Source of the DNA: Oscillospiraceae bacterium
GTDB lineage: Bacteria > Bacillota > Clostridia > Oscillospirales > Oscillospiraceae
Length of the DNA: 64,000 nucleotides
Direction of reading: 5' to 3'
Assembly (NCBI GenBank): GCA_910575505.1
Contig: CAJTFK010000015.1
Span: 1-64,000 of the forward strand
Within the stretch, counting starts at the first letter, position 1, and every line of letters starts with the position of its first letter. The notes beneath the pieces are model-generated. The model searched no databases. It was not told where the DNA came from and worked only from the letters and a program-made list of their open reading frames with translations. The position numbers and the translations under genes were made by a program. Below, in pieces: positions 43,676 through 52,131 of the stretch.

Positions 43676-46084
43676 TCACTGGCGCAGCACCGGTTCGCTC
43701 TCCCGGCCCAGAGGCGCAAATGCACTCACATGTTCCGCCACCTCTTCCCGCACCGGGTCCGGCTCCGGAACCAGGGCCGCGGCAAAAACCTGGTCCACCG
43801 TTTCCACCGGCACGAACCGCAACGCCGCCCGCACCGTCTGGTCGATTTCCTCCAGGTCCCGGACGTTATCCTTGGGAATCAGCACTGTGCCGATGCCGCA
43901 GCGGAGAGCGGCCATGGATTTTTCCTTCAGCCCGCCGATGGGCAGAACACGGCCCCGGAGAGTCACCTCTCCCGTCATGGCAATGCCTGCTTTGATCTTC
44001 CGCTCCGTCAGAGCCGAAAGCATGGCGGTGGTGACGGCAATGCCCGCCGAGGGCCCGTCCTTGGGCACAGCCCCCTCCGGGAAATGCACGTGGATGTCTT
44101 TGGTCTTGTAGAATTCCGCCTCAATGCCCAGCACTGCGGCCCGGCTTCTGAGGCAGCTCAGCGCCGCCTGGGCGGACTCCTTCATGACGTCTCCCAGGTT
44201 GCCGGTCAGCTCCAGCTTGCCGGTTCCCTCCATCACATTGACCTCCACCTCCAGAATCTCGCCGCCGCTCTCTGTCCAGGCCAGACCGTTCACCACGCCG
44301 GTCTCCTCCTTCTCCGTGTGAACGGCAGGGGGGTAGGGCTGGCAGTCCAGCAGCCTGGGGAGCGCTTCCTCCGTCACGGTCAGGCGCTTGACGCCGCCCT
44401 TCAGCAGCGCCATATCCGCCTTGCGGCACAGGGCTGCCAGCCGCCGTTCCAGAAGGCGCACGCCGGATTCCCGGGTATAGTCCCGGATGATGGCCCGCAG
44501 CACGTCGTCGCCGACCCGCAGGGCGGTCTTCTTCAGTCCGTGCTCCGCCATCTGCTTGGGCAGCAGGTTCCGCCGGGCAATCTGCACCTTTTCCTCGTCC
44601 GTGTAGCTGGAGAGGCGGATCACCTCCATCCGGTCCAGCAGAGGCCGGGGGATGGTGTCGGTGGTGTTGGCGGTGGTGATGAACATGACCCGGCTCAGGT
44701 CCACAGGAACCTCCAGGTAGTGATCCCGGAACGCGTGGTTCTGCTCGCTGTCCAGCACCTCCAGCAGGGCGGCGGCGGGGTCTCCCCGGTAGTCGCTGCC
44801 CAGCTTGTCAATCTCATCCAGCAGCAGCAGGGGATTCATGGAGCCGCCCCGGATAATGGCCTCAATAACCCGTCCGGGCATGGACCCTATGTAGGTCCTG
44901 CGGTGGCCCCGGATGTCCGCCTCGTCCCGGACGCCCCCCAGGCTCAGCCGGGCCAGCTTCCTGTTCAGCGCCTTGGCCACGGAAATGGCAATGGAGGTCT
45001 TGCCCACACCCGGCGGGCCCACCAGGCAGAGAATCTGCCCCTTGCCCTCGGGATTCATCTGGCGAACAGCGATGGTCTCCAAAATCCGTTCCTTCACCTT
45101 TTCCAAACCAAAATGGTCCTTGTCCAGCGCCTTTCGGGCGGCGTCCACACTGACCCGCTCCCGCGTCTCCTGATTCCAGGGCATTTCCAGACACACGTCC
45201 AGATAATTCCGTATGACCGAGGCCTCGGCGCTGCCGTAGGGCTGGCGGGACAGCTTGTCCACCTCTTTCAGCAGGCGGCGCTCCGTTTCCTCCTCCAGAC
45301 CCAGAGCCTGAATCTTCTGGCGGTAGGTGTCCAGCTCGTCGTCCTCATCCTCTCCCAGCTCGTTCTGAAGCACCCGAATCTGCGTTCGGAGGATCTGGTC
45401 CCGCTGGGTCCGAACCAGCTGATCCCGGATTTTTCCCTCCATCTCGTGCTCGAAGCCCAGGATGTTGCACTCCCGGGCCAGCAGGCCGTTGAGCTTCCGC
45501 AGACGGACGAAGGGAGAGGGCTCCTCCAGAATTTCCTGCTTGTCTGTGTGGCGCAGGGCGATGTTCTGAGCGATGAAATCCGCCAGATACCCCGGGTCCC
45601 GGCAGTCCATCACCGTGGCGGCTACCTCGTCCGCCACGCTGCCCGCCATCTGGGCATACTCGCTGAACAGATTCCAGGTCTGCCGCAGCAGCGCCTCCGT
45701 CCGGGGGCTCCGGGCCTCCTTCTCGCCCCCCTCGTTCAAAAGCTCCACATTGGCCTGGAGATAGGGCGCGGCCTGCCACAGCCGGCGCAGCCGGGCCCGC
45801 TGGCGGCCCTCCACCACACAGCGGACAGACCCGGCGGACAGCCGCAGAATCTGCCGGATGCGGGATACCGTGCCGATGGCGTAGAGGTCCTTCTCCTCCG
45901 GCGCTTCCACGCCGACCTCCCGCTGGGTGACCAGAAAGATCTCCTGCTCCGCCTCCATGGCCCGCTCCAGCGCCAGAATAGAGGCCCGGCGTTCCACATC
46001 CAGAGTCAGGTTCATGTGGGGGAATACCGTCAGACCCCGAAGGGCCAGAACGGGGACATTGATGGTAATTGCTTCCATTTCCAT
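43676..46084 (-). CDS. lon: ATP-dependent protease La
   Basis: 802-aa LonA protease that degrades misfolded and regulatory proteins in the cytosol. N-terminal substrate domain (VPVLALRGLTVFPHM), AAA+ domain with GPPGVGKTS and LLLLDEIDKLG, and the Ser-Lys dyad S679 (PKDGPSAG) and K722 (GGLKEK). Start 46084 is behind GGAAAGGAG; the longer frame up to 46306 is leader. Regulation may involve the inverted repeat at 46178-46208. CtsR or CIRCE boxes are not obvious. Confidence 0.96.
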   Translation of the reverse strand: MEMEAITINVPVLALRGLTVFPHMNLTLDVERRASILALERAMEAEQEIFLVTQREVGVEAPEEKDLYAIGTVSRIRQILRLSAGSVRCVVEGRQRARLRRLWQAAPYLQANVELLNEGGEKEARSPRTEALLRQTWNLFSEYAQMAGSVADEVAATVMDCRDPGYLADFIAQNIALRHTDKQEILEEPSPFVRLRKLNGLLARECNILGFEHEMEGKIRDQLVRTQRDQILRTQIRVLQNELGEDEDDELDTYRQKIQALGLEEETERRLLKEVDKLSRQPYGSAEASVIRNYLDVCLEMPWNQETRERVSVDAARKALDKDHFGLEKVKERILETIAVRQMNPEGKGQILCLVGPPGVGKTSIAISVAKALNRKLARLSLGGVRDEADIRGHRRTYIGSMPGRVIEAIIRGGSMNPLLLLDEIDKLGSDYRGDPAAALLEVLDSEQNHAFRDHYLEVPVDLSRVMFITTANTTDTIPRPLLDRMEVIRLSSYTDEEKVQIARRNLLPKQMAEHGLKKTALRVGDDVLRAIIRDYTRESGVRLLERRLAALCRKADMALLKGGVKRLTVTEEALPRLLDCQPYPPAVHTEKEETGVVNGLAWTESGGEILEVEVNVMEGTGKLELTGNLGDVMKESAQAALSCLRSRAAVLGIEAEFYKTKDIHVHFPEGAVPKDGPSAGIAVTTAMLSALTERKIKAGIAMTGEVTLRGRVLPIGGLKEKSMAALRCGIGTVLIPKDNVRDLEEIDQTVRAALRFVPVETVDQVFAAALVPEPDPVREEVAEHVSAFAPLGRESEPVLRQ

Positions 46085-46177
46085 AGGATTGCTCCTTTCC
46101 AGGGGCCTCTTTCTCTCTTTATGTTCCCTGCGTCTTTCTGATAATATCCAATGTGCCTGAGCAGCCGGCCGCCATGT

Positions 46178-46208
46178 ATTACTTCCGAACCGAAAGGTCA
46201 GAAGTAAT
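46178..46208. promoter_or_regulatory. Inverted repeat upstream of lon
   Basis: ATTACTTC (46178-46185) and GAAGTAAT (46201-46208) with 15 bases between, about 95 bases before the lon ATG. It is AT-rich inside GC-rich DNA, so a regulator site is plausible. Confidence 0.35.
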
Positions 46209-46744
46209 ATGTGCCATGTTTTGCGGTTGCCGCCGTTTATGACAGCGAACAAAACAGCTGACCTCAAATGTATGATTTCTGAATCATAAATTCGGGAATC
46301 GTACATTCCGCACCGGCAGAACTCAGAGGCTTTCCGCTCACAACCGCCAAACGGGCCGGTGCAGCCCTCAAACTATGTATACAAAAAGGATTTATCCGCT
46401 TAGTAAATTGCTTTTTGTATAGAAATTTCCATTTTCCATGGGCCATAAGAACGCCGCAGACACCGGCGTCCCCGGAAAACCGGCGCAGTTCTCCGCCGGT
46501 CCCGCAATCAATCATACGCCGCCCCTGCACCGAAATGACCATCCGTTTTCCGGGACGCGCCGGAACAGCCGGGATACATCAAGCCGCCGGCGGCAAACGC
46601 CGGATTCTCCTCCGGCGAGTCCGCCGGACGGAATGCGTCTAAGTATCTCCATCTGCCTGTCCTGGTCCAGCGCTTCGGTCTCATCCGCCGCGCATTCCTC
46701 CGCTTCCGGCAGAACCGGAGCGAGCCGCCATCCACGATGGACCA
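46209..46744. other. Long intergenic region between clpX and lon
   Basis: About 530 bases with no supported gene. It includes an AT-rich stretch with a 10-bp inverted repeat (ATACAAAAAG near 46379 and CTTTTTGTAT near 46411-46420), a possible distant lon promoter zone, and GC-rich sequence with several CCGCCGG pieces. Minus frames at 46508-46787 overlap the clpX terminator and are not credible. Confidence 0.5.
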
Positions 46745-46773
46745 AAAAGAGGAAGGGGGCCCCTTCCTCTTTT
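46745..46773 (-). terminator. Terminator of clpX
   Basis: 14-bp stem (46745-46758 with 46760-46773) with flanking A and T runs; the inner G/C pairs act as the loop. Confidence 0.85.
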
Positions 46774-46783
46774 CGCTCACTGT

Positions 46784-48097
46784 TCAAGACGCCGACTTCG
46801 GGGATGACTTGCGGGACTTTCCGCCCTTGCCGGTGTTCAGTTTTACGGAATAGTTGATTTTGTCCGGGTTCCGGGTCAGTGTGGGCTGGCCTTTGCCCTC
46901 CACGCAGTCCCGGGTTACCACAGCCTTGACGATGGTGGGGTCCGAGGGGATGTCGTACATAATCTGAGTCAGCATCCCTTCCATCACCGCCCGGAGGCCC
47001 CGGGCGCCGATGTTGCGCTCAATGGCCTTGTCTGCGATGGCGTCCAGCGCCTCCGGCTCAAAGACCAGCTCCACGTCATCGTATTCCAGAAGCTTTTTGT
47101 ACTGCTTCACCAAAGCGTTCTTCGGCTCCTGGAGAATACGCACCAGATCCTCCCGCTTCAGGGCGTTCAGTGGCGCAATGACCGGCAGACGGCCCACCAG
47201 CTCCGGAATAATGCCGTATTTCAGCACGTCCCGGGGCTGAACATCGTGGAGAATCCTGCCCAGGTCCTTGTCCTTCTTCCCCTGGACATTTGCTCCGAAG
47301 CCGATGCTCTTCTGATCCAGCCGCTTTTCAATGATTTTCTCCAGCCCGTCGAAGGCCCCGCCGCAGATGAACAGGATGTTCTTGGTGTTCATCTGGATAA
47401 ACTCCTGGTGGGGGTGCTTCCGGCCGCCCTGGGGCGGCACGTTGGCAATGGTGCCTTCCACGATTTTCAGCAGCGCCTGCTGCACGCCCTCGCCGGAGAC
47501 GTCCCGTGTGATGGAGGTGTTCTCGCTTTTCCGGGCAATCTTGTCGATCTCATCCACATAGATGATGCCGTGCTCCGCCCGCTCCACGTCGAAGTCCGCC
47601 GCCTGGAGCAGACGCAGGAGGATATTCTCCACGTCGTCGCCCACATAGCCGGCCTCTGTCAAGGTGGTGGCGTCGGCAATGGCGAAGGGGACCTTCAGGA
47701 TACGGGCCAGCGTCTGGGCAAACAGGGTCTTGCCGGAGCCGGTGGGGCCCAGCATCAGAATGTTGCTCTTCTGGAGCTCCACATCCTCGTCTCCGCCGAA
47801 GAAAATGCGCTTGTAGTGGTTGTAAACCGCCACAGACAGGGAGATTTTGGCCTCCTCCTGCCCAATGACATACTGGTCCAAGATGTCCCGGATCTCCCGG
47901 GGCGTGGGGAGCTGATCCGGAAGATCCTCCAGGGGATCGGGACCCAGTGGCTCATAGCCGTCGCTTAAAATACTCATGCACAGCTGGACGCACTCGTCGC
48001 AGATGCGCACGCCGGGGCCCTGAATCATGCGGTGTACCTGCTGCTCATGCTTGCCGCAGAAGGAACATCGCAGGGTCTTCTTGCCGTCGTCGCTCAT
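46784..48097 (-). CDS. clpX: ClpX ATPase
   Basis: 437-aa unfoldase of ClpXP. N-terminal C4 zinc-binding domain (CSFCGKHE ... CDEC), AAA+ core with [15 protein letters not shown] and the pore-loop/sensor regions, and the ClpP-binding IGF loop (SIGFGAN). The C-terminal basic tail ([14 protein letters not shown]) is a little longer than usual. It lies 69 bases after clpP and ends at a terminator. Confidence 0.96.
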   Translation of the reverse strand: MSDDGKKTLRCSFCGKHEQQVHRMIQGPGVRICDECVQLCMSILSDGYEPLGPDPLEDLPDQLPTPREIRDILDQYVIGQEEAKISLSVAVYNHYKRIFFGGDEDVELQKSNILMLGPTGSGKTLFAQTLARILKVPFAIADATTLTEAGYVGDDVENILLRLLQAADFDVERAEHGIIYVDEIDKIARKSENTSITRDVSGEGVQQALLKIVEGTIANVPPQGGRKHPHQEFIQMNTKNILFICGGAFDGLEKIIEKRLDQKSIGFGANVQGKKDKDLGRILHDVQPRDVLKYGIIPELVGRLPVIAPLNALKREDLVRILQEPKNALVKQYKKLLEYDDVELVFEPEALDAIADKAIERNIGARGLRAVMEGMLTQIMYDIPSDPTIVKAVVTRDCVEGKGQPTLTRNPDKINYSVKLNTGKGGKSRKSSPKSAS

Positions 48098-48166
48098 ACT
48101 TATTACTCCTCAGCTCTTGCTATCTCTATGCCTGACATGGTGCCGGGTCCGCGCCGCCCGGGGGAC

Positions 48167-48781
48167 TCAGCCCTCGGACTCCGGCTTTTTCTCCGACTTG
48201 TTCACCAGAATCTTGTCAATCAGACCGAATTCCCTGGCCTCCTCGGCGCTCATGAAGTTATCCCGCTCGCAGGCGGCGGTAACCTCCTCAACGGAGCGGC
48301 CGGTGTTCTCCGACAGAATGCGGTTCATCCGCTTCTTGATGGTCTCCAGTCGCTTCAGGTGAATGGCCATATCGGTAATCTGTCCCTGCGTGCCGGCGGA
48401 AGGCTGGTGGATCATGATTTCCGCGTTGGGCAGGGCGATGCGCTTGCCCTTGGCGCCGGCGGAGAGGAGGAAGGCGCCCATGCTGGCGGCCATGCCCACG
48501 CAGATGGTGGAGACGTCGCACTTGACATACTGCATGGTATCATAGATGGCCATGCCGTCGGTGACAGAGCCTCCGGGGCTGTTGATATACAGCTGGATAT
48601 CCTTGTCGGGGTCCTGGGCCTCCAGATACAGCAGCTGCGCCACAATCAGGCTGGCGGTGGTGGCGTTGACCTCCTCCCCCAGAAACACGATGCGGTCGTT
48701 CAGCAGGCGGGAAAAAATGTCATAAGAGCGCTCTCCGCGGTTGGTCTGCTCCACAACATAAGGGACTAAACTCACTTTCAT
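48167..48781 (-). CDS. clpP: ClpP protease
   Basis: 204-aa serine peptidase forming the ClpXP barrel. Triad S100 (GMAASMGAF), H125 (IMIHQPSAG) and D174. N-terminal axial loop and head helix are normal. It follows tig by 135 bases and precedes clpX in the classical tig-clpP-clpX order. Confidence 0.96.
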   Translation of the reverse strand: MKVSLVPYVVEQTNRGERSYDIFSRLLNDRIVFLGEEVNATTASLIVAQLLYLEAQDPDKDIQLYINSPGGSVTDGMAIYDTMQYVKCDVSTICVGMAASMGAFLLSAGAKGKRIALPNAEIMIHQPSAGTQGQITDMAIHLKRLETIKKRMNRILSENTGRSVEEVTAACERDNFMSAEEAREFGLIDKILVNKSEKKPESEG

Positions 48782-48840
48782 AACCTCCAGTCTTTTCCGG
48801 GCAGGCCGCCGTTTTCAGCCCGCGGACATGCCCAATAAAC

Positions 48841-48877
48841 CATTTTCCCATGATACCACAGGCGTCATGGGAAAATG
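48841..48877 (-). terminator. Hairpin between tig and clpP
   Basis: 13-bp perfect stem (48841-48853 with 48865-48877); the minus-strand tail GTTTATTGG is only moderately T-rich, so it may be a weak terminator. Confidence 0.55.
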
Positions 48878-48916
48878 TGTCGAATCTGTTAAATGTATCC
48901 CGGAAAAGATTCGGGC

Positions 48917-50377
48917 TTATTCGCCGTGATTCTCGCCGCCCTCGGGCTTTTCGGCGTCCTCAGTCTTTTTCTTCCGGGTCCGCTTGGGCTTTTCGGCCGC
49001 CTCGTCGGCAGGGGCCTCCTCGGTTTTCTTCTTCCGGGTCCGCTTGGGCTTTTCAGCGGAGGCCTCCTCGGCGGGAGCCTCCTCAGCGGGCTTTTCCTCC
49101 GGCTTGACGGCGGTAGCGTTCTCCACCACGATATCCACGGCCTTGCGGCTGCACAGCTGATCCCGGATGGTATCGGTCTGGAGATACTTCTTCACCATCT
49201 CCACGTCCATGCCGAACTGGTCGGCCATCCGCTTGAACTCGGCCTCCACGTCCTCATCGCTGACGGTGATGTTTTCCGCCTTGATGATGGCGGCCACGGC
49301 CAGATCCATCCGAACCTGCCGCAGGGCGGGCTCCCTGGCGTCCTCCAGAATCTTGGCCTCGCTCATGCCGGTCAGCTGGAGATACTGGTCATAGGGGATG
49401 CCCTGCTGGGCCACCTGGGACTTGAAGTTCTCCAGGAACTGCCGGGCCTGTCCCTCCACCATGGCATCGGGAACCTCGGCGGTAACGCCCTCGGCCACCT
49501 GGGTCATCAGCTCGTCTTCAAACTCCCGGTCAATCTCCTTCTGCCGCTCCTCACTGATTTTCTTCTCCAGGTCGGCCTTCAGCTCCTCCAGGGTGTCGAA
49601 CTCGCTGACGTCCTTGGCAAAGTCGTCGTCCATGGCCGGGACTTCCTTCTCCTTGACGCTGCTGCACTTCACCTTGAAGACCACCGCCTTGCCGGCCAGG
49701 TCCGCATGGTAATCCTCGGGGAAGGTGATGTCGATATCTTTTTCGTCGCCGGCCTTCATGCCCACGACCTGCTCCTCAAAGCCGGGGACAAAGCTGCCGG
49801 AGCCCAGCTCCAGACTGTGGTTGGTCCCCTTGCCGCCGTCAAAGGGCTTGCCGTCCAGGAAGCCCTCGAAGTCGATCACAGCGGTATCGCCCTCTCTGGC
49901 CTCCCGCTCCACGGTCTCCAACCGGGTATTCCGGTCGGCCAGGGCCTTCAGGCGGCGCTCCACATCCTCGGCAGCCACCGACAGCTCCGCCTTGGGGGCG
50001 GACAGGCCCTTGTACTGGCCCAGTGTCACCTCGGGATACACGGGTGCGACAGCCTTGAAAGTGAAGCCCTGCCGGGTGCACTCACCCACCAGCTCCACGG
50101 AGGGGTATCCCACTACCGGAAGCTCCTTTTCCTTCACAGCCGCCTCATAGGCGTCGGGGAAGGCAATGTTGATGGCCTCGTCAAAGAAGACCGACGGGCC
50201 GTACATGCCCTCGATGACCTTCCGGGGAGCCTTGCCGGGACGGAAGCCAGGCACGTTGATCTTGCCCCTCATCTTCCGATACGCCTTTTCCATGGCGGCT
50301 TCAAAGGCCTCCGCCTCCACCTCAATGGTCAGCGCAACCTGACTTTTCTCAACTTTTTCACAGCTTTTCACACTCAT
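48917..50377 (-). CDS. tig: Trigger factor with a basic repeat tail
   Basis: 486-aa ribosome-bound chaperone. N-terminal ribosome-docking signature GFRPGKAPRKV (about residues 45-55), PPIase domain (GDTAVIDFEGFLDGKPFDGG) and the long helical arms. The C-terminal ~60 residues are an unusual addition: Glu/Ala-rich stretches alternate with two copies of KPKRTRKKKTE. This tail is absent from standard trigger factors and may bind RNA or the ribosome. Start 50377 follows GGAGGAAAAG; the ATG at 50398 precedes the ribosome site. Confidence 0.95.
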   Translation of the reverse strand: MSVKSCEKVEKSQVALTIEVEAEAFEAAMEKAYRKMRGKINVPGFRPGKAPRKVIEGMYGPSVFFDEAINIAFPDAYEAAVKEKELPVVGYPSVELVGECTRQGFTFKAVAPVYPEVTLGQYKGLSAPKAELSVAAEDVERRLKALADRNTRLETVEREAREGDTAVIDFEGFLDGKPFDGGKGTNHSLELGSGSFVPGFEEQVVGMKAGDEKDIDITFPEDYHADLAGKAVVFKVKCSSVKEKEVPAMDDDFAKDVSEFDTLEELKADLEKKISEERQKEIDREFEDELMTQVAEGVTAEVPDAMVEGQARQFLENFKSQVAQQGIPYDQYLQLTGMSEAKILEDAREPALRQVRMDLAVAAIIKAENITVSDEDVEAEFKRMADQFGMDVEMVKKYLQTDTIRDQLCSRKAVDIVVENATAVKPEEKPAEEAPAEEASAEKPKRTRKKKTEEAPADEAAEKPKRTRKKKTEDAEKPEGGENHGE

Positions 50378-50426
50378 GATGTCTTTTCCTCCGTTCATCG
50401 CCGGCTGACAGCCGGTGCAAGATGGT

Positions 50427-50455
50427 ATTTTAACAGAAAAATTTCAAAAATGCCA
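50427..50455 (-). promoter_or_regulatory. Promoter of tig
   Basis: TGGCAT (50450-50455), 17 bases, TAAAAT (50427-50432). Confidence 0.6.
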
Positions 50456-50467
50456 GTCTTTTTTCCA

Positions 50468-51148
50468 TCAATCGCAAATTTTTTTCGGAACAAAACCCAA
50501 ATGGTCGGCGGAGATCAGGGAAAAATCCGTCCCGTCCCGTTTTCCCTCCCATCTCCGGCGGATGGCATAGCCGTGGAGATGCCCGTAGCAGCAGAGCCGG
50601 ACCCGGTATTTTTCCAGTGTTTCCAGAATCTCCGGGCACTCATAGCCCTGGTAGAGAGGCGGATAGTGCAGGAAGCAGAGGGCGGGGCGGTCCCCCGCCG
50701 CCTTCAATGAGGTCTCCAGACGCCCCACCTCACGGTTCAGCACCTTTATATTATGGGCGTCCTCCTCCAGAAACCAGCCCCGGGTTCCGCAGACGGCAAA
50801 CTCACCATAGAACACGCAGCCGTTGTGGAGCATCTCCAGGGTGCGGATGCCCTTCTCGTCAAAAAAGCGGTGGAGCTTGGCGGCGGTGGTCCACCAGTAG
50901 TCGTGATTGCCCTTGACCAGGTACTTTTGGCAGGGGAACCGGTCCAGAAATCTGAAATCGGCCTCCGCCTCCTCCAGCGTCATCCCCCAGGAGGTATCCC
51001 CCGCCAGCACCAGAACATCCCCGGCGTCCAGCCGGCCCAGGGACTCCGCGATGCGCTCCGTATAGCGCTCCCAGGCAGGGCCGAACACCTCCATGGACTT
51101 GTCCGCCGTCAGGGAGAGATGCAGGTCTCCCATGGCGTAGAGGGCCAT
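50468..51148 (-). CDS. Metallophosphoesterase
   Basis: 226-aa calcineurin-like phosphoesterase. Metal-binding motifs: GDLHL near the N-terminus, LAGDTSWG, KGNHDYWW, CFLHYPPLY and CYGHLHG. No signal peptide or membrane helix. It starts 38 bases after the zinc-ribbon gene triplet and likely ends that operon. Substrate is not known; related proteins act on nucleotides or phospholipids. Confidence 0.87.
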   Translation of the reverse strand: MALYAMGDLHLSLTADKSMEVFGPAWERYTERIAESLGRLDAGDVLVLAGDTSWGMTLEEAEADFRFLDRFPCQKYLVKGNHDYWWTTAAKLHRFFDEKGIRTLEMLHNGCVFYGEFAVCGTRGWFLEEDAHNIKVLNREVGRLETSLKAAGDRPALCFLHYPPLYQGYECPEILETLEKYRVRLCCYGHLHGYAIRRRWEGKRDGTDFSLISADHLGFVPKKICD

Positions 51149-51186
51149 AGGCGCCCCTCCTTTTCCGCGTTTTGCCGGGTCCGGCC

Positions 51187-51486
51187 TCAGCCGCCGGTTC
51201 CCGGGTTCTCTTCATCGTTATAGACAATGGTATGGCCGCAGTAGCGGCAGACGCCGCCGGTTCCCCTCCGGACTCTGGGGATGCTGGACAGGCTCTGTCC
51301 GCAGCAGGGACAGCGCAGCTTTTCCTGACACACCACCGCCCCGGCCAGAAACGCCCCGGGCAGCAGCCACGCCGGAAGCCCCGCCCCCAGCAGCAGAATC
51401 AGCGCGATGGACAGCGGCAGTCCCGCCGCGCAGACCCAATAGGCCCGGGCCCAGCTCCGTTTCAGCGGCTTGACATTTCGGTTCAT
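51187..51486 (-). CDS. Membrane zinc-ribbon protein, copy 3 of a tandem triplet
   Basis: 99 aa. N-terminal LKRSWARAYW, two adjoining hydrophobic segments (~residues 16-53), then a zinc ribbon with CPCCG and CRYCG and an IVYNDEE tail. It is the most diverged of three neighbouring paralogues (51503 and 51808). Function unknown; the short ribbon faces one side of the membrane. Confidence 0.75.
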   Translation of the reverse strand: MNRNVKPLKRSWARAYWVCAAGLPLSIALILLLGAGLPAWLLPGAFLAGAVVCQEKLRCPCCGQSLSSIPRVRRGTGGVCRYCGHTIVYNDEENPGTGG

Positions 51487-51502
51487 CCCTCCCTCTTTCT
51501 CC

Positions 51503-51811
51503 TCAGTGCCGTTTCTTCTTTTTCTCCTTCCCCACCTCGTCGTCGTAGATGAAGGGCATTCCGCAGCGGGGGCAGTACACCGTTTTCTCGGAGGGCCGGG
51601 CCTGGGGCCAGCGGGGTTCCCCCTTGCCGCAGTACGGGCATTTCAGATGCTCGCTGCTGACAATGATGCCCACGATGCTGGCCGCGATCAAAATCAGGCA
51701 GACGCCCCGGAGGGTGTCGTTGGAAATCAGCAGGCCCAGCAGCACCAGCGCCGCGATGGCTATGATGCTGAGCCAGTAGAGCTTTGCCCATTCCCGTTTC
51801 AACGTTTTCAA
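51503..51811 (-). CDS. Membrane zinc-ribbon protein, copy 2 of a tandem triplet
   Basis: 102 aa, same plan: LKREWAKLYW, two hydrophobic segments, CPYCGKG...CPRCG, then FIYDDEVG and a Lys-rich tail. It overlaps copy 1 by four bases (ATGA), and copy 3 begins 16 bases after it. Closest in sequence to copy 1. Confidence 0.78.
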   Translation of the reverse strand: MKTLKREWAKLYWLSIIAIAALVLLGLLISNDTLRGVCLILIAASIVGIIVSSEHLKCPYCGKGEPRWPQARPSEKTVYCPRCGMPFIYDDEVGKEKKKKRH

Positions 51812-52113
51812 GACTGTTTCTCCCTTTCTTCTTCATCGTCATAGACGAAAGGCTTGCCGCACTGGGAACAGTACTGAGTTCTCCCAGAGGGAGCGTATCT
51901 CGGGGGGCGCGGACATCCCTTCCCGCAGTAGGGGCAGCTCAGCTTCAGGGTGCAGACGATCATGCCCGCCCCGCAGGCGGCCAGCAGCGCCATGCACAGC
52001 AGCCTGGATCCGCCGCCCGATACTCCACATCCCAGGATTCCAAACAGAAGCACCCCCGCCATGAACTGCCACCAGACCCGGGCCCATTTCCGTTTCAGCG
52101 TCTTGACCTCCAC
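51808..52113 (-). CDS. Membrane zinc-ribbon protein, copy 1 of a tandem triplet
   Basis: 101 aa: LKRKWARVWW, two hydrophobic segments, CPYCGKGC...CSQCG, then FVYDDEEE. It starts 18 bases after thrC, so the triplet is transcribed with thrC and the upstream housekeeping genes. Four cysteines per ribbon suggest one zinc. Confidence 0.78.
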   Translation of the reverse strand: MEVKTLKRKWARVWWQFMAGVLLFGILGCGVSGGGSRLLCMALLAACGAGMIVCTLKLSCPYCGKGCPRPPRYAPSGRTQYCSQCGKPFVYDDEEEREKQS

Positions 52114-52131
52114 TCTTCCCCGCCTCTTTTC

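Noticed and set aside
43730-46141. 803-codon plus frame opposite lon
   Set aside because: Antisense shadow.
46178-46208. CIRCE heat-shock operator upstream of lon
   Set aside because: Arms and spacing (8 bp, 15-base gap) do not match TTAGCACTC-N9-GAGTGCTAA.
46508-46787. Overlapping ~90-codon minus frames after clpX
   Set aside because: They start inside clpX or its terminator and have no family features.
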